Assembly (NCBI GenBank): GCA_965644295.1
Contig: CBFFRP010000371.1
Coordinates: forward strand, 227,444 to 291,443
Direction: 5' to 3'
Source: Paraphysomonas bandaiensis
Taxonomy: Eukaryota; Chrysophyceae
DNA length: 64,000 bases
The position numbers and the translations under genes are program-made. Under the pieces are notes generated by a model. The model did not search any database and was not told the origin of the DNA. It saw only the letters and a list, made by a program, of their open reading frames with translations. This document shows positions 54,911 to 64,000 of this stretch, one piece after another; the first letter of the stretch is position 1; each line of letters starts with the position of its first letter.

Positions 54911-56586
54911 TTAGAATACCTCCTCAAGCTCCTGTGAATCCACCTCCTTCATTTCCACTCCAACATCCATCTCTTCGTCACATTGCTGCAGCGGATTGTG
55001 AACTGCTCCATGCGTCTCGCTAACTACTGTTTTAATACTAGGATCATAAAAAGGTATGATAGGATTCTCAATTACAATATCAAGAATCTTCGTTGAAATA
55101 TCGGGTATGTCAGATATAGGGGAGATTTCTCTAGGCACTGCTGTCAATATAGTTCCACTCGAGTCGCCTTCATATGTCTGCGTTTCTTTTGTCGGTTTAG
55201 GCTTGTCTAAATCTCCTATAAACATTAAGCCAGCAGTTGATACATTGCCTTCTCCTTTCCCATCCTCCTGTACTTTTTTGAGAAGGTACTTGGCACCGAC
55301 TGGTCCTATTATCTGATTAATCAATATGATACCTATCATCGTGGACTGAAACTCGCCCCCAAATGAGTCCTCAAACTTAGATGCTATAATGCCCGCCAAA
55401 CCAAGTGATACACCCGCCTGTGGGATCAAACCCATCCATAAAGTACATCGAACATTGCTGCTCAATCCGGCAAATTTCCCTCCTGTTACAGTCCCCAACT
55501 GCATGCAGAAAGCACGCATCATACAGGCCACAATAGAAAAAGGAAGCGTCTTTATCAAAACAGGAAAATTTATACTGAGACCAACCGCAGTAAAGAATGG
55601 TATGAAAACGTATTTGGCAAATTTCTTGAGATAATCAAGCAACATTTCCCGTTTCTCATTTACAGTGAAGTTTGTAACCACAAACCCTGCCGCAATGCAC
55701 ACTAACAATGCATCTATTGCTATAGGATAATCAGATGATTCCTCAGAAAGGACCAGAATGTAGTCACACGTAAGAAATGTAAAGAATCCGACTGGCAATA
55801 TAAGGTGAATCATATTTGGGACATACAGACAGCCGATAATGAATCCCCCTACAGCAGCACCCATGGCAAACGCAACCACAATCAATGAGATATCAAGGAA
55901 GAACCCCGCACCATCAAATGTTTCTCCAGCGCACATATTTCGTGTAATACCGAGATTAATAGCAAAGAGGGTCAGTACAATGATGTCACCACCCACAGTA
56001 ATGGCTACCAGCATGTCAGTTACCGGACCCTTTGCTTGGAGTTCCCTTACCACTGCAAGAACTGAAGTCGGTGAACGTGCAGATAATATAGTAGCTACTA
56101 GTAGACTCACAGATATACCACATCCAGGAGATAAGTCACCTGACAATAAGCTTGTAAGACGGACCACAACGACTCTGTAGCAAAATACATACCGAGCCAA
56201 GAGAGTAGTGATGATGAACCCGCAGCAAAAGTAAACATGGTACATATAATCATTGTAAAGAGAGTCATTCCAGCTGATATATACAATATTGAGCGAAGAA
56301 GGGGGGCAATTTCATGCCAATGTATTTCAGCACCAGCACTAAAAGCTATAAAACTTAACGCAAACTTGTTTACGTATCCAATCTCTTCCACTTGACTATC
56401 CGTAAGAACTCTTAAAACATATGGTCCACATATAAAACCAATGAGCATGTACCCTGTAATAGTGGGTACTTGAAATTTCTTGAAGAGGGCATTTTTACCA
56501 TAACTTCTTGATACAGCTGCAACTAAAACAAACAATAGCCACGAGCCGTCATAGAGACCTTTGAAATCGAAATAAGATACAGTCAT
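54911..56586 (-). CDS. monovalent cation:proton antiporter, CPA2 family
   Basis: Exons 56586-56193 and 56139-54911, one 53-nt intron; 540 residues. ATG at 56586 chosen; the frame upstream lacks another ATG. About a dozen hydrophobic helices fill residues 15-410, including TGYMLIGFICGPYVL, FALSFIAFSAGAEIHW, VATILSARSPTSVLAVVREL, DMLVAITVGGDIIVLTLF and IPFFTAVGLSINFPVL. 'ARSP.S...VVREL.AKGP' and the later 'GGD' (cation-site Asp) identify the Na+/H+ (K+/H+) exchanger fold of KefB/CHX type. The acidic C-terminal tail (DEEMDVGVEMKEVDSQELEE) is cytosolic and probably regulatory. Likely in an endomembrane or the plasma membrane. Ion preference cannot be read from the sequence. Confidence 0.85.
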
Positions 56587-56943
56587 TATTGTCCAGACAA
56601 CAACAATAGTTGTAATCACTTAATTGAATCCGTTTATTATACATTGAATGGTATTCAAGAGACATATGTGCATATGCTATAAGATAGTGGAGTGTATAGA
56701 GCATGTGGAAAACCAGGTGGTGGTGAACTAACTGCTAGATGATGCAATTCATGCATATTATTGAGACAAACCGGGTGTGTATGAAATATTCCATCTCTGC
56801 TGCTGGTCTTGTCATGAGTATCTTTAATCGATTTTTCAGTTTTTATTCAGATATAGCGATAAATTCTTCTTATGAACTCTAGAAACTACAACACACAACA
56901 TACACACATCTTGACATATACATACAACATCTACAGATACATG
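56587..56943. other. divergent spacer
   Basis: Between the antiporter and CAP starts. No gene is seen. Confidence 0.45.
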
Positions 56944-56965
56944 CATACATACATACATACATACA

Positions 56966-56997
<32 letters not shown>

Positions 56998-57016
56998 GAT
57001 AGATAGATAGACAGAT
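56944..57016. repeat. tetranucleotide microsatellite
   Basis: About 12 units of CATA followed by GATA units and a GACAGATC end. It lies about 55 bp upstream of the CAP start codon. Confidence 0.9.
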
Positions 57017-57069
57017 CATACATACATAAATCTTGTTACATTAATAAAGTAAATTATTTATAAACAATA

Positions 57070-58497
57070 ATGTCTGAAGTTGTTCCTTTGTTACAAAGTA
57101 TTGCTAATCGTTTGGAAGCGATTGAATTGCATCTAGGTATCACTGGTGGGGGGAATGCCTCTGCTAGTGGATCTGAAGATCTCCCACGAAGTATTCGTGC
57201 ATTTGATGCATATTGTAGAGATAATTTAGATCCATTTGTTGAAGCATGTGATAAATTAGGTGGAGATGCTGCAACTGTTGGACATCTTGTTAAGGATGCA
57301 TGGAATGAGATGCGTGCGTTCCTTATTATGGCAACTGCCTGTAAGGAACCACCACAGACATCTCTTGGACCACTTCTTTCTAAGATTGGTGAGAAAACAC
57401 GTGAAATTTCGAATTGTGTGCAGCGAAATGAATGGGAAAAACATACGAAAACGTGCCAAGAAGGTGTCCAATGCCTGAACTGGCTTGTTGTCAAGCCTGC
57501 TCCACGCGACTTCATTGAATCGTACATTGGTGGATCTGACTACTGGGCGAACAATATCCGCAGAGAGTATCGTACAACTAACCCTGATCACGTAGCTTTT
57601 TGTGACACCTTCAAGAAACTTCTTCAGGAATTAATGGTAGGTACCTTTGGTGTGTTTGTACTTTTTTGATTTTTGGCGTAGGTTTATGTTAAGGAATACC
57701 ACACCACAGGTGTCACCTGGAACCCCAAGGGTTGTGATGTGAGTGAGTACAATTCCTCATCTGCACCTGCCCCAGCTGCTCCTGCTGCATCTGCTGCATC
57801 AGCCACGAAACCCGCACAGACAACGTCTGCGGCGGCACCAAAGGCTGATCTCTTCGCTGCCCTCAACAAGGAAGGCGCGGTTACCAAAGGACTAAAGACG
57901 GTCACCAAGGAGCAGCAGACCTGGCGCAAGGAATTTAAAGGAGGAGATGCCCCTGTCCCAGCGCCTGTTCCGAAGAAAGCCCCTGCCCCAAAGAAGGATG
58001 TGGTCAAGGGGCCTGCCAAGCTTGAATTCCAACCAAGCGGAAGTAAATGGCTGGTTGAGTATCAGACTGGCGAGGCTGGTCAGGTGACTGTCCAGATAGC
58101 AGATAAGAAGGAGACCGTATATATCTACGGATGCGTTGGAGCAAACATCAATGTTGTTGGCAAGTGCAAGAGTATCATCTTGGATGGATGCAAACGCACT
58201 GCACTTCACTTCGATTCGGCCTTTGCATCACTTGAGACGGTAAATTGTCAGCGTATTCAGGTGCACTGCCGTGAGAACGTACCTTCTGTGGCGATTGATA
58301 AGACTGACGGAATATTGGTGCATCTTCCGGCCTCAAGCCTTGATACGGAAGTAACTGCCTCTAAGTCGTCTGAGATGAATCTCTGCTTCCCCGGCCCTGA
58401 TGGAGAGCCCATTGAGAGACCAATCCCTGAGCAGTACATTCACCGAATTCGTGAAACATCGATCACCGCTGACGTTACAGATTTGTACAATGCATAG
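57070..58497 (+). CDS. CAP1: adenylyl cyclase-associated protein (CAP)
   Basis: Exons 57070-57636 and 57682-58497, one 45-nt intron (phase 0); 460 residues. CAP recycles actin by dissociating cofilin-G-actin and promoting nucleotide exchange. Domains: N-terminal oligomerisation helix (SEVVPLLQSIANRLEAIELH), the helical folded domain (about 38-215; LDPFVEACDKLGGDAATVGH), a Pro/Ala-rich linker with PVPKKAPAPKKD (about 225-310), the WH2-like part (LFAALNKEGAVTKGLKTV), and the beta-helical CARP domain (KKETVYIYGCVGANINVVGK, then SEMNLCFPGPDGE). The C-terminus PEQYIHRI-type block is the dimer-exchange strand. Length fits the family. It runs divergently from the antiporter. Confidence 0.93.
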
Positions 58498-59212
58498 ATG
58501 CAAGTGTTTCGTTGAATGCTGAACTACTTGAAATTGGATTGTATCTGCATAATGCAGTTTCGTGCTATTATCCTTATTCTTAAGTTGATAGCCACCTAAA
58601 CTTTTAAGAATTATTCTATTACTCGTTTTTTGTCCATCTATGTCTTAGTGTATATATTGATGACGTAAGATGCATGCTGTTCGTAGGAAGGTAGTTTAAC
58701 AAAATATAACCCTAAAATATGTGTTACTAGGGAGCCTTTCAGGGCGGTTTGAGCCGTCCCTAGAGGACCTAGAAACCTCCTACAACTCCTCTGATACTTC
58801 ATAATAATAACAGTGACTATTTATATGTTCATAGTAACCCAGATGAAACTAGTATATTTTGTTTCCTATGAAATATTATGATTTATAGCTAGTCTTAGTA
58901 TTTAATGAAAGATGCACTTCATATAAATTTTACATGGATAATAATTCCCCAATTACCACCAACACCAAGTGATGGGATCAGGGTTGTGTGAGAATTATCA
59001 TGGGTTGATAACTGGGTTACATCAGTAGAAATATCTTCATCTTATATGCGCACAGGCAGTATTGGTCAATATAGTTATATTTAACCACGGGCAATAAAAA
59101 GGAGGTATTAGGATTCATCTTAATATAAGACAGTATCTGTGAGTTAAATAAAAATAATAATCGAAATACAGTCCAACATAAAGTTTCACTCTATTAACCA
59201 GCTCCAAGCCCA
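58498..59212. other. intergenic or element 5' flank
   Basis: No coding region. The retroelement may begin somewhere here, but its 5' end is not marked by a recognisable signal. Confidence 0.45.
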
Positions 59213-62200
59213 ATGTCTCTATTGAGACTGTGGCTGAGTCACATCAGTGTGCCCAGGGCCTTTTACACTCCCTTACTGCTGCATTTTGTTGACCACCACG
59301 CTTCCGACAAATTACCTGTCACACCATGTTGTACACGCTCCAAGCCCCCCTGCCTGGCCTTGCAACCTTCACCCTACTCAACTACTTCAGTTAAACCACG
59401 TGCCTGCACCAATGCAGCGCTGACCGCACCTACGTGCTATCCCCTCAGCAGACAACTTCGTCTCACCCATCGCTTTCTACGGCTACAACCTCTCAGAACA
59501 TGGCTCGTGCGAGCAGGCTCACGAAAACGACCCCCATGGACCCCCTATGCAATCACTGAATACTCTCGATCCCTCTCAACTGTGCAACAGGGCTGCCTTC
59601 TGCCGCCCACTCAACCCAACCCAACATGGTTTGTCTGTGGTCCATCCACCCAGCAGGCTACCCCCTCACCCTGTTCACCTATCACCCCCACAGCCCATCC
59701 ATCTCATTGGATAGACACTGTATTCCGCATACGGTATACTCGACTACTGTACTACTGTGTCCTACAGGATGTATACCATTCCGTGTATACCTCTACTGCT
59801 GTTGGACACATCACCATGTCCATGTACCTGTCTACCTGTACTGTTAGACACATCACCATGTCCATGTACCTGTCTACCTGTACTGTTGGACACATCACCA
59901 TGTCCATGTACCTGTCTACCTGTACTGTTGGACACATCACCAGCTCTCTCTCACTGTCCAACACACTCATAACACCACTGCAGTGTCATACACACACACA
60001 GTACACTCTACCTCCTCCTAGAAAACCCCCAGACAAACTATCGCCTCTCCCTTACTGGGCGTACTGGTCCACCCACTATTCCTCCTTCCTTCCACAAACT
60101 CAATTCCTTCCATCTTATGATGTGTTTTGCTCCAACGATCACTTCTTCCTGGACACCAAATACCCGGTGGAGTTGGAACTACACGCGCTACTCGAGAGAA
60201 TTCCTGACCTCGTCATCATGCGTCTCCAAAATGTGTTGCAATGTCATTCCAAGGGAATGCAAGGAGTCCACCGTGCCAGGTCCATCAACCATCCCTCCCA
60301 CGCCCTTCAGGGGAAGGAATTCTCCTCCGATAACAGCGGTGACGGACCCAGCAAATCCACCCACACATTACCCTTACCCACTAAGGATGCCACCACACCG
60401 TATGCAACGTTATTTGACTATTTCCCAGTCAAACGGAAGCCACCTACCACCAACCTTACTCAACTGAACACCATGGGAACTCCAGCATTAGCCCCAGACG
60501 GCCCATCCTCACTCTCCACTACCACTCCTGACCTCAGGCCGGATGTACTGCCCAAGGATATTGCCACATACCCCCTACACTACACAGAGGGCCGGGGTCA
60601 CACGCCCTTTCACTCCGATCTGCTGAACAACTGGGTTAGATATGATGAAACCCAAACCATTGCTGCCTCCCCACAGGGAAACCTTTTAAAAGAAATATAC
60701 GCACACATGCTATCCCCTGCCTGTTTAGACATATGGGAAGGATTCATAGCCAAGGCTTCCAGGACGGACAACTATGATCTCATGATATCATTCACGCTAC
60801 CAGAGCACAAATTGGACACCACGCACAGCGCCCTACTAGTTGCCCAGCATCTCGCGAATGGCAACAAACCCTGGGCAGACTCCACTCATGTTGTATCTAG
60901 GCATGTGCGGACCCTTTGCCTGACAAAGGGTATTCCCTCAACAGCCACTGTCACTCTCCGTAAGACACTTATGCAATATGAATCCTCGAATCCACACACA
61001 GGACTACATCTAGACACGGAGGATTTCCAACTGCTACTCGATCTTCTCTCCATACCATACAGGCTATGGGACGCTGTTCAACCGCACCTGGCGCCTGGTT
61101 GGGCACAGCTATCACCATTCTCCAGACAGGCACTAACAGTGCACGCTTCTACCAACACTGTGGTAACCCATGACATCATACGCAGCCAGCATGGGTTTCA
61201 CATACTAAATGCAACAAATATCCCCACCTCCATCATGCACGCTCTAACACGAACTCAGGAGCGGCTATCCTGTTTTCTACAACACCAGACCTCCAGACAG
61301 AGCACCAACATCATCTGGACTTCTGAACCGTCAACTGTACCATCTATGCTACATGAGCAAAGAGAGCAACAGGAACAGAGGGAAGTAATTGCAGTCTCCT
61401 TGTCACCGAGAGCTCGACGTCAACTACGGCAGATGAACCCCACGGACCGTCGACAACTCAGGCTCCATATGTGCGACATGAGCAGAGTCTATCGCCTCAC
61501 CCTCAGACCCTCAGCCCTTCGCACACAACAACATATCCCAAGTGATGGATACTGCGCATACAGCACACTCTATCATCTGCACATTCTTGCTTCAAGCAGG
61601 CGACACACTCGCTCCTGTCTGAAATTAGACCTCAAACAACGCAAGGACCGTCACACGCTAGCATCTTTTATAAATACATTAGGCACCCAAGCGTTCGACA
61701 CAATGCAACGGGAGTGCATGGCCCATCACACACTTCAGCCACTACGACATAAGTTGGATCACGCACAGGCCGCACTTTTAATACCTGCCAAAACAACATA
61801 CACTACGGAGGACGACATAACTCACTGGCTCTCAGTGCGAGAGGTACACCTTTTAGCCTCTACTATCAACCCCTGCACGACGTGGGCGCAAAATGGTAAT
61901 TATCTCAGCATTGTAGGTATCCCTACTGACAAAGTAGCTTATAACATCGCATGGAAGGTGGAGGAACTTAGGAACGCTATTCGTGATAACTACTACCATG
62001 TCATACTACAAGATGCTCACTACTTCCTCTTAGACCCTGCCGGTCTTTCTACTGCCCTAGACAACGCCCTACTATCTCTTGAAAACACCTTGGCCACCAG
62101 TATACTCTCAACGTCTGACCCCATCGCTCCACCTACACTTCCCGCGGACTCAATCACGAACAACAATAGGACATCAAAGACGACCAGCACCAGAACAACC

Positions 62201-62296
62201 TCGTCCAGCAGCACCAAGCCAAGCACGAACAAATCGACAGATTCTGCAGGCTTCAAACCCCTGGAGCACTACCATCGCACAAGAAGATGCAGTTGA
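59213..62296 (+). CDS. retroelement ORF1 with C-terminal OTU-like cysteine protease
   Basis: 1027 residues, uninterrupted. The first 400 residues are Pro/Thr/Ser/His-rich, with a 14-residue tandem repeat (VGHITMSMYLSTCT), and may be partly noncoding. From about residue 780, PSDGYCAYSTLYHLHILA has catalytic Cys781 in the D-G-x-C context of OTU proteases. The matching catalytic His936 sits in LQDAHYFLLD, preceded by EVHLLASTINPCTTW and YNIAWKVEELRNAI. In related elements such proteases may process the polyprotein or remove ubiquitin. The C-terminal tail (TSKTTSTRTTSSSSTKPSTN) is disordered. The true start is uncertain; ATG 59213 is simply the first in frame. Confidence 0.65.
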   Translation: MSLLRLWLSHISVPRAFYTPLLLHFVDHHASDKLPVTPCCTRSKPPCLALQPSPYSTTSVKPRACTNAALTAPTCYPLSRQLRLTHRFLRLQPLRTWLVRAGSRKRPPWTPYAITEYSRSLSTVQQGCLLPPTQPNPTWFVCGPSTQQATPSPCSPITPTAHPSHWIDTVFRIRYTRLLYYCVLQDVYHSVYTSTAVGHITMSMYLSTCTVRHITMSMYLSTCTVGHITMSMYLSTCTVGHITSSLSLSNTLITPLQCHTHTQYTLPPPRKPPDKLSPLPYWAYWSTHYSSFLPQTQFLPSYDVFCSNDHFFLDTKYPVELELHALLERIPDLVIMRLQNVLQCHSKGMQGVHRARSINHPSHALQGKEFSSDNSGDGPSKSTHTLPLPTKDATTPYATLFDYFPVKRKPPTTNLTQLNTMGTPALAPDGPSSLSTTTPDLRPDVLPKDIATYPLHYTEGRGHTPFHSDLLNNWVRYDETQTIAASPQGNLLKEIYAHMLSPACLDIWEGFIAKASRTDNYDLMISFTLPEHKLDTTHSALLVAQHLANGNKPWADSTHVVSRHVRTLCLTKGIPSTATVTLRKTLMQYESSNPHTGLHLDTEDFQLLLDLLSIPYRLWDAVQPHLAPGWAQLSPFSRQALTVHASTNTVVTHDIIRSQHGFHILNATNIPTSIMHALTRTQERLSCFLQHQTSRQSTNIIWTSEPSTVPSMLHEQREQQEQREVIAVSLSPRARRQLRQMNPTDRRQLRLHMCDMSRVYRLTLRPSALRTQQHIPSDGYCAYSTLYHLHILASSRRHTRSCLKLDLKQRKDRHTLASFINTLGTQAFDTMQRECMAHHTLQPLRHKLDHAQAALLIPAKTTYTTEDDITHWLSVREVHLLASTINPCTTWAQNGNYLSIVGIPTDKVAYNIAWKVEELRNAIRDNYYHVILQDAHYFLLDPAGLSTALDNALLSLENTLATSILSTSDPIAPPTLPADSITNNNRTSKTTSTRTTSSSSTKPSTNKSTDSAGFKPLEHYHRTRRCS
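59801..59942 (+). repeat. 42-bp tandem repeat inside ORF1
   Basis: Three complete units beginning GTTGGACACATCACCATGTC (59801, 59843 with GTTAGAC, 59885) and the start of a fourth at 59927. Each is 42 bp = 14 codons, and is open in several frames, so coding status is not certain. Confidence 0.9.
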
Positions 62297-63850
62297 AACA
62301 CGCCCAAACTGCGTTGACAAGTCGATGCCAGCCAACCCGAAAGCCAAAAAAGGTCGTAAATTACGATGAAAGTGACCAACCAACGAACCTTCACAACTCA
62401 CACCAATCCACGACCACACGAACGATCAGACCAACTCCAGCACTTGATACCACCAGCTGGGACAAGGACTGGTCAAGAAAGTTCTACATTGCGTACGCCG
62501 ATAACACTGCCAAAGGACTATCCCTTTATGCGAAGAACACATTCCCAGCAGACGTCATCATTGCTGAGTACAAAGGCAAACGCTATCCACTAACAAAGCT
62601 TGAGTCAGTCTGCAAGGCGTTCTGATTACATAGTTCAAGACAGTACTGGTACCTTCGCAATAGATGGCTTTGACCAAGTCCGACAATGTGTAACATGCGA
62701 AGCTGGGTATATTAATGACCCCCTAGCCACAAACATGGCTAATGTCAAGTTTGTCACGAAAAATAAACGCCTCTATGTCCGTACAATACGTCCCATTGCT
62801 AAGGATGAAGAACTTCTCATCAACTACGGGCATCATTACTGGTGTGATCAACGCTGGCCACTTGAGATATTAATCCAAGCCAGGGCTGCGTACGACAGCG
62901 ACATAGGCGGTGCCAATAAAGCAGTATGGGACAGACTCCTTGCAGACAAGAGTGGAACTCCTACAGAGACCTCCAGCAGCATCCCCAAGGCTCCCTCGGG
63001 AGCAGCCATGGGACTCCGACTCTCCACATGGAACACAAATGGCAATCCGGCATCTCACACAGGCAAAGTCCAAGCTATCATCCGACACTTTAAGCGGCAA
63101 AAATTGGACGTGCTCCTATTACAGGATGTCCGTCTAACAGAAACTCAGGCCAACTTCTTCACACGTATCATAGAAGATGCAATCCAGGGATCAAGAATAT
63201 GCCTCTTCCTCAGCAAGCAGCCAAAACTGACTTCAAGAGACCCACTAATGGGGGGTACAGTAGTCATAATCAGCGAATACTGGAAGCACCGTCTCGCCTT
63301 CACAAAGGCTGACTTTACGGGACTTGGTTTAGTGAGCCGACTAGAGTTCAAAACGTCGGTGGCGCACACCCTAGTACTAATAAGCGTCTATCTACCCCCG
63401 AAGCCATCCACGCCAGGCTCTTGCACATTATGGAGCAAATTGACCAAGCTAGGGAGAGCGTCCCGTGGTATCTGTACTGCTGACCCCTACAAGCTCCTAT
63501 GTCAACATCCTTACGAAATGGGTCACTAAAGCCAGAGCCAAGGACCATACTGTCATTGTCGCCGGCGACTTCAATGGCTCCATGGAGACAAATCCGAAAG
63601 GCAGAGACATACGACCACTTGCCGACAAACTCCAACTGGCTGCACCACTCCATGCAGGCTTCTCCTACCCAGGAAAACATATCATACCTTCCACAGATTA
63701 GACAAAGGAATATCGCGGATCGACTACATTCTACACACGCGTTACTTCCGAACATGTCTGTTACGGACACTGGCCGCCTTGACTTTCACTACTCGCAGCA
63801 GCCTTCGATCATCGACCGGTCTGGGTCGGTTTCACTGTACCAGTCATCTT
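62287..63850 (+). pseudogene. retroelement ORF2: SET domain plus AP endonuclease, frameshifted
   Basis: Starts ATG 62287. SET domain: AKGLSLYAKNTFPADVIIAE (62510-62570); then, after a +/-1 shift near 62610-62625, GYINDPLATN, LYVRTIRPIAKDEELLINYG (62770-62830), matching the 'GxGLFA', 'FINxxxxxN' and 'GEELxxNYG' positions of SET methyltransferases. AP endonuclease: LRLSTWNTNGNPASHTGKVQ and LDVLLLQDVRL in the same frame. After another shift near 63410-63465 comes VIVAGDFNGSM (63555-63585), and in a third frame ISRIDYILHT (63710) and FDHRPVW. N-Q-D...GDFN...RIDYI...DH are the APE catalytic motifs, in order. At least three frameshifts break it. Confidence 0.72.
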
Positions 63851-64000
63851 GACCCTCGACCACCTGAGGTCGCACCTCCGAATCCCCCCCGTCTCAATGT
63901 ATAGCCCGAAGGACTCCAAGGAAGTACAGGCATACACCGCAGAGACTCCTCCGACTTCATGCACAACTACCACATTTAGACAACGGATCGTCTGCCATAC

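Larger units (their letters stand above)
59213..64000 (+). mobile_element. non-LTR-type retrotransposon, 3' part beyond window
   Basis: A GC-richer block encodes two overlapping frames. ORF1 (59213-62296) ends in an OTU-like protease. ORF2 (from 62287) has SET and AP-endonuclease domains. ORF2's ATG overlaps ORF1's stop region by 10 nt, a layout suited to termination-reinitiation. An APE upstream of a presumed reverse transcriptase is the order in APE-type non-LTR elements. The cysteine protease recalls the Dualen/RandI group. No RT lies inside the window, so the class is inferred. Frameshifts in ORF2 show the copy is inactive or imperfectly sequenced. Confidence 0.75.

Overview
The window is nuclear DNA of a unicellular eukaryote. 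Protein genes are interrupted by short GT-AG introns, mostly 42-55 nt. The proteins include mitochondrial ones (acyl carrier protein, both BCKDH subunits found here) and two proteins of flagellar/ciliary type (TTC29-like, TEX47-like). A selenoprotein H gene shows that the organism decodes UGA as selenocysteine. Together these suggest a flagellated or flagellate-stage protist. A stramenopile is my best guess, from the look of several unassigned conserved proteins, but this is not proven. Intergenic DNA is AT-rich, full of TATA/CATA runs and of degraded mobile elements.

Layout. 1-4.6 kb: the tail of a gene, a mitochondrial-type membrane protein (-), and a leucine-rich-repeat gene (+) in which nearly every exon is exactly one 84-nt repeat. 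4.6-17.5 kb: a gene-poor, repeat-rich region holding a TEX47-like gene, a protein with a degenerate Nudix box, broken ankyrin fragments and several MITE-like families. 17.5-24 kb: an SPFH/stomatin-like gene, a multipass membrane protein, a hAT transposase remnant and an unassigned three-exon gene. 24-27 kb: repeats and a GC-rich island. 27-31.2 kb: BCKDH E1-beta and BCKDH E2, head-to-head. 31.9-38.8 kb: a membrane protein combining an MPO1-like domain with a candidate 2OG-Fe oxygenase, gamma-SNAP, a rearranged hAT relic, a long inverted repeat, and SelH with a SECIS-like hairpin. 40-49 kb: mitochondrial ACP, a repeat-bearing disordered protein ending in a CaaX-like motif, a TTC29-like protein, and a 734-residue unassigned protein. 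50-58.5 kb: a nine-exon charged protein, an exostosin-type glycosyltransferase, a CPA2 antiporter and cyclase-associated protein (CAP). 59.2 kb to the end: a non-LTR-type retrotransposon with an OTU-like protease in ORF1, and SET and AP-endonuclease domains in a frameshifted ORF2.

Genes mostly alternate in strand, so neighbours share divergent AT-rich spacers of about 0.4-1 kb. The clearest functional pairing is BCKDH E1-beta with E2, two subunits of one mitochondrial complex starting from a common spacer. Exon coordinates were worked out by hand from splice consensus, frame continuity and protein sense. Frame arithmetic was checked for each multi-exon model, but no alignment or database search was possible.
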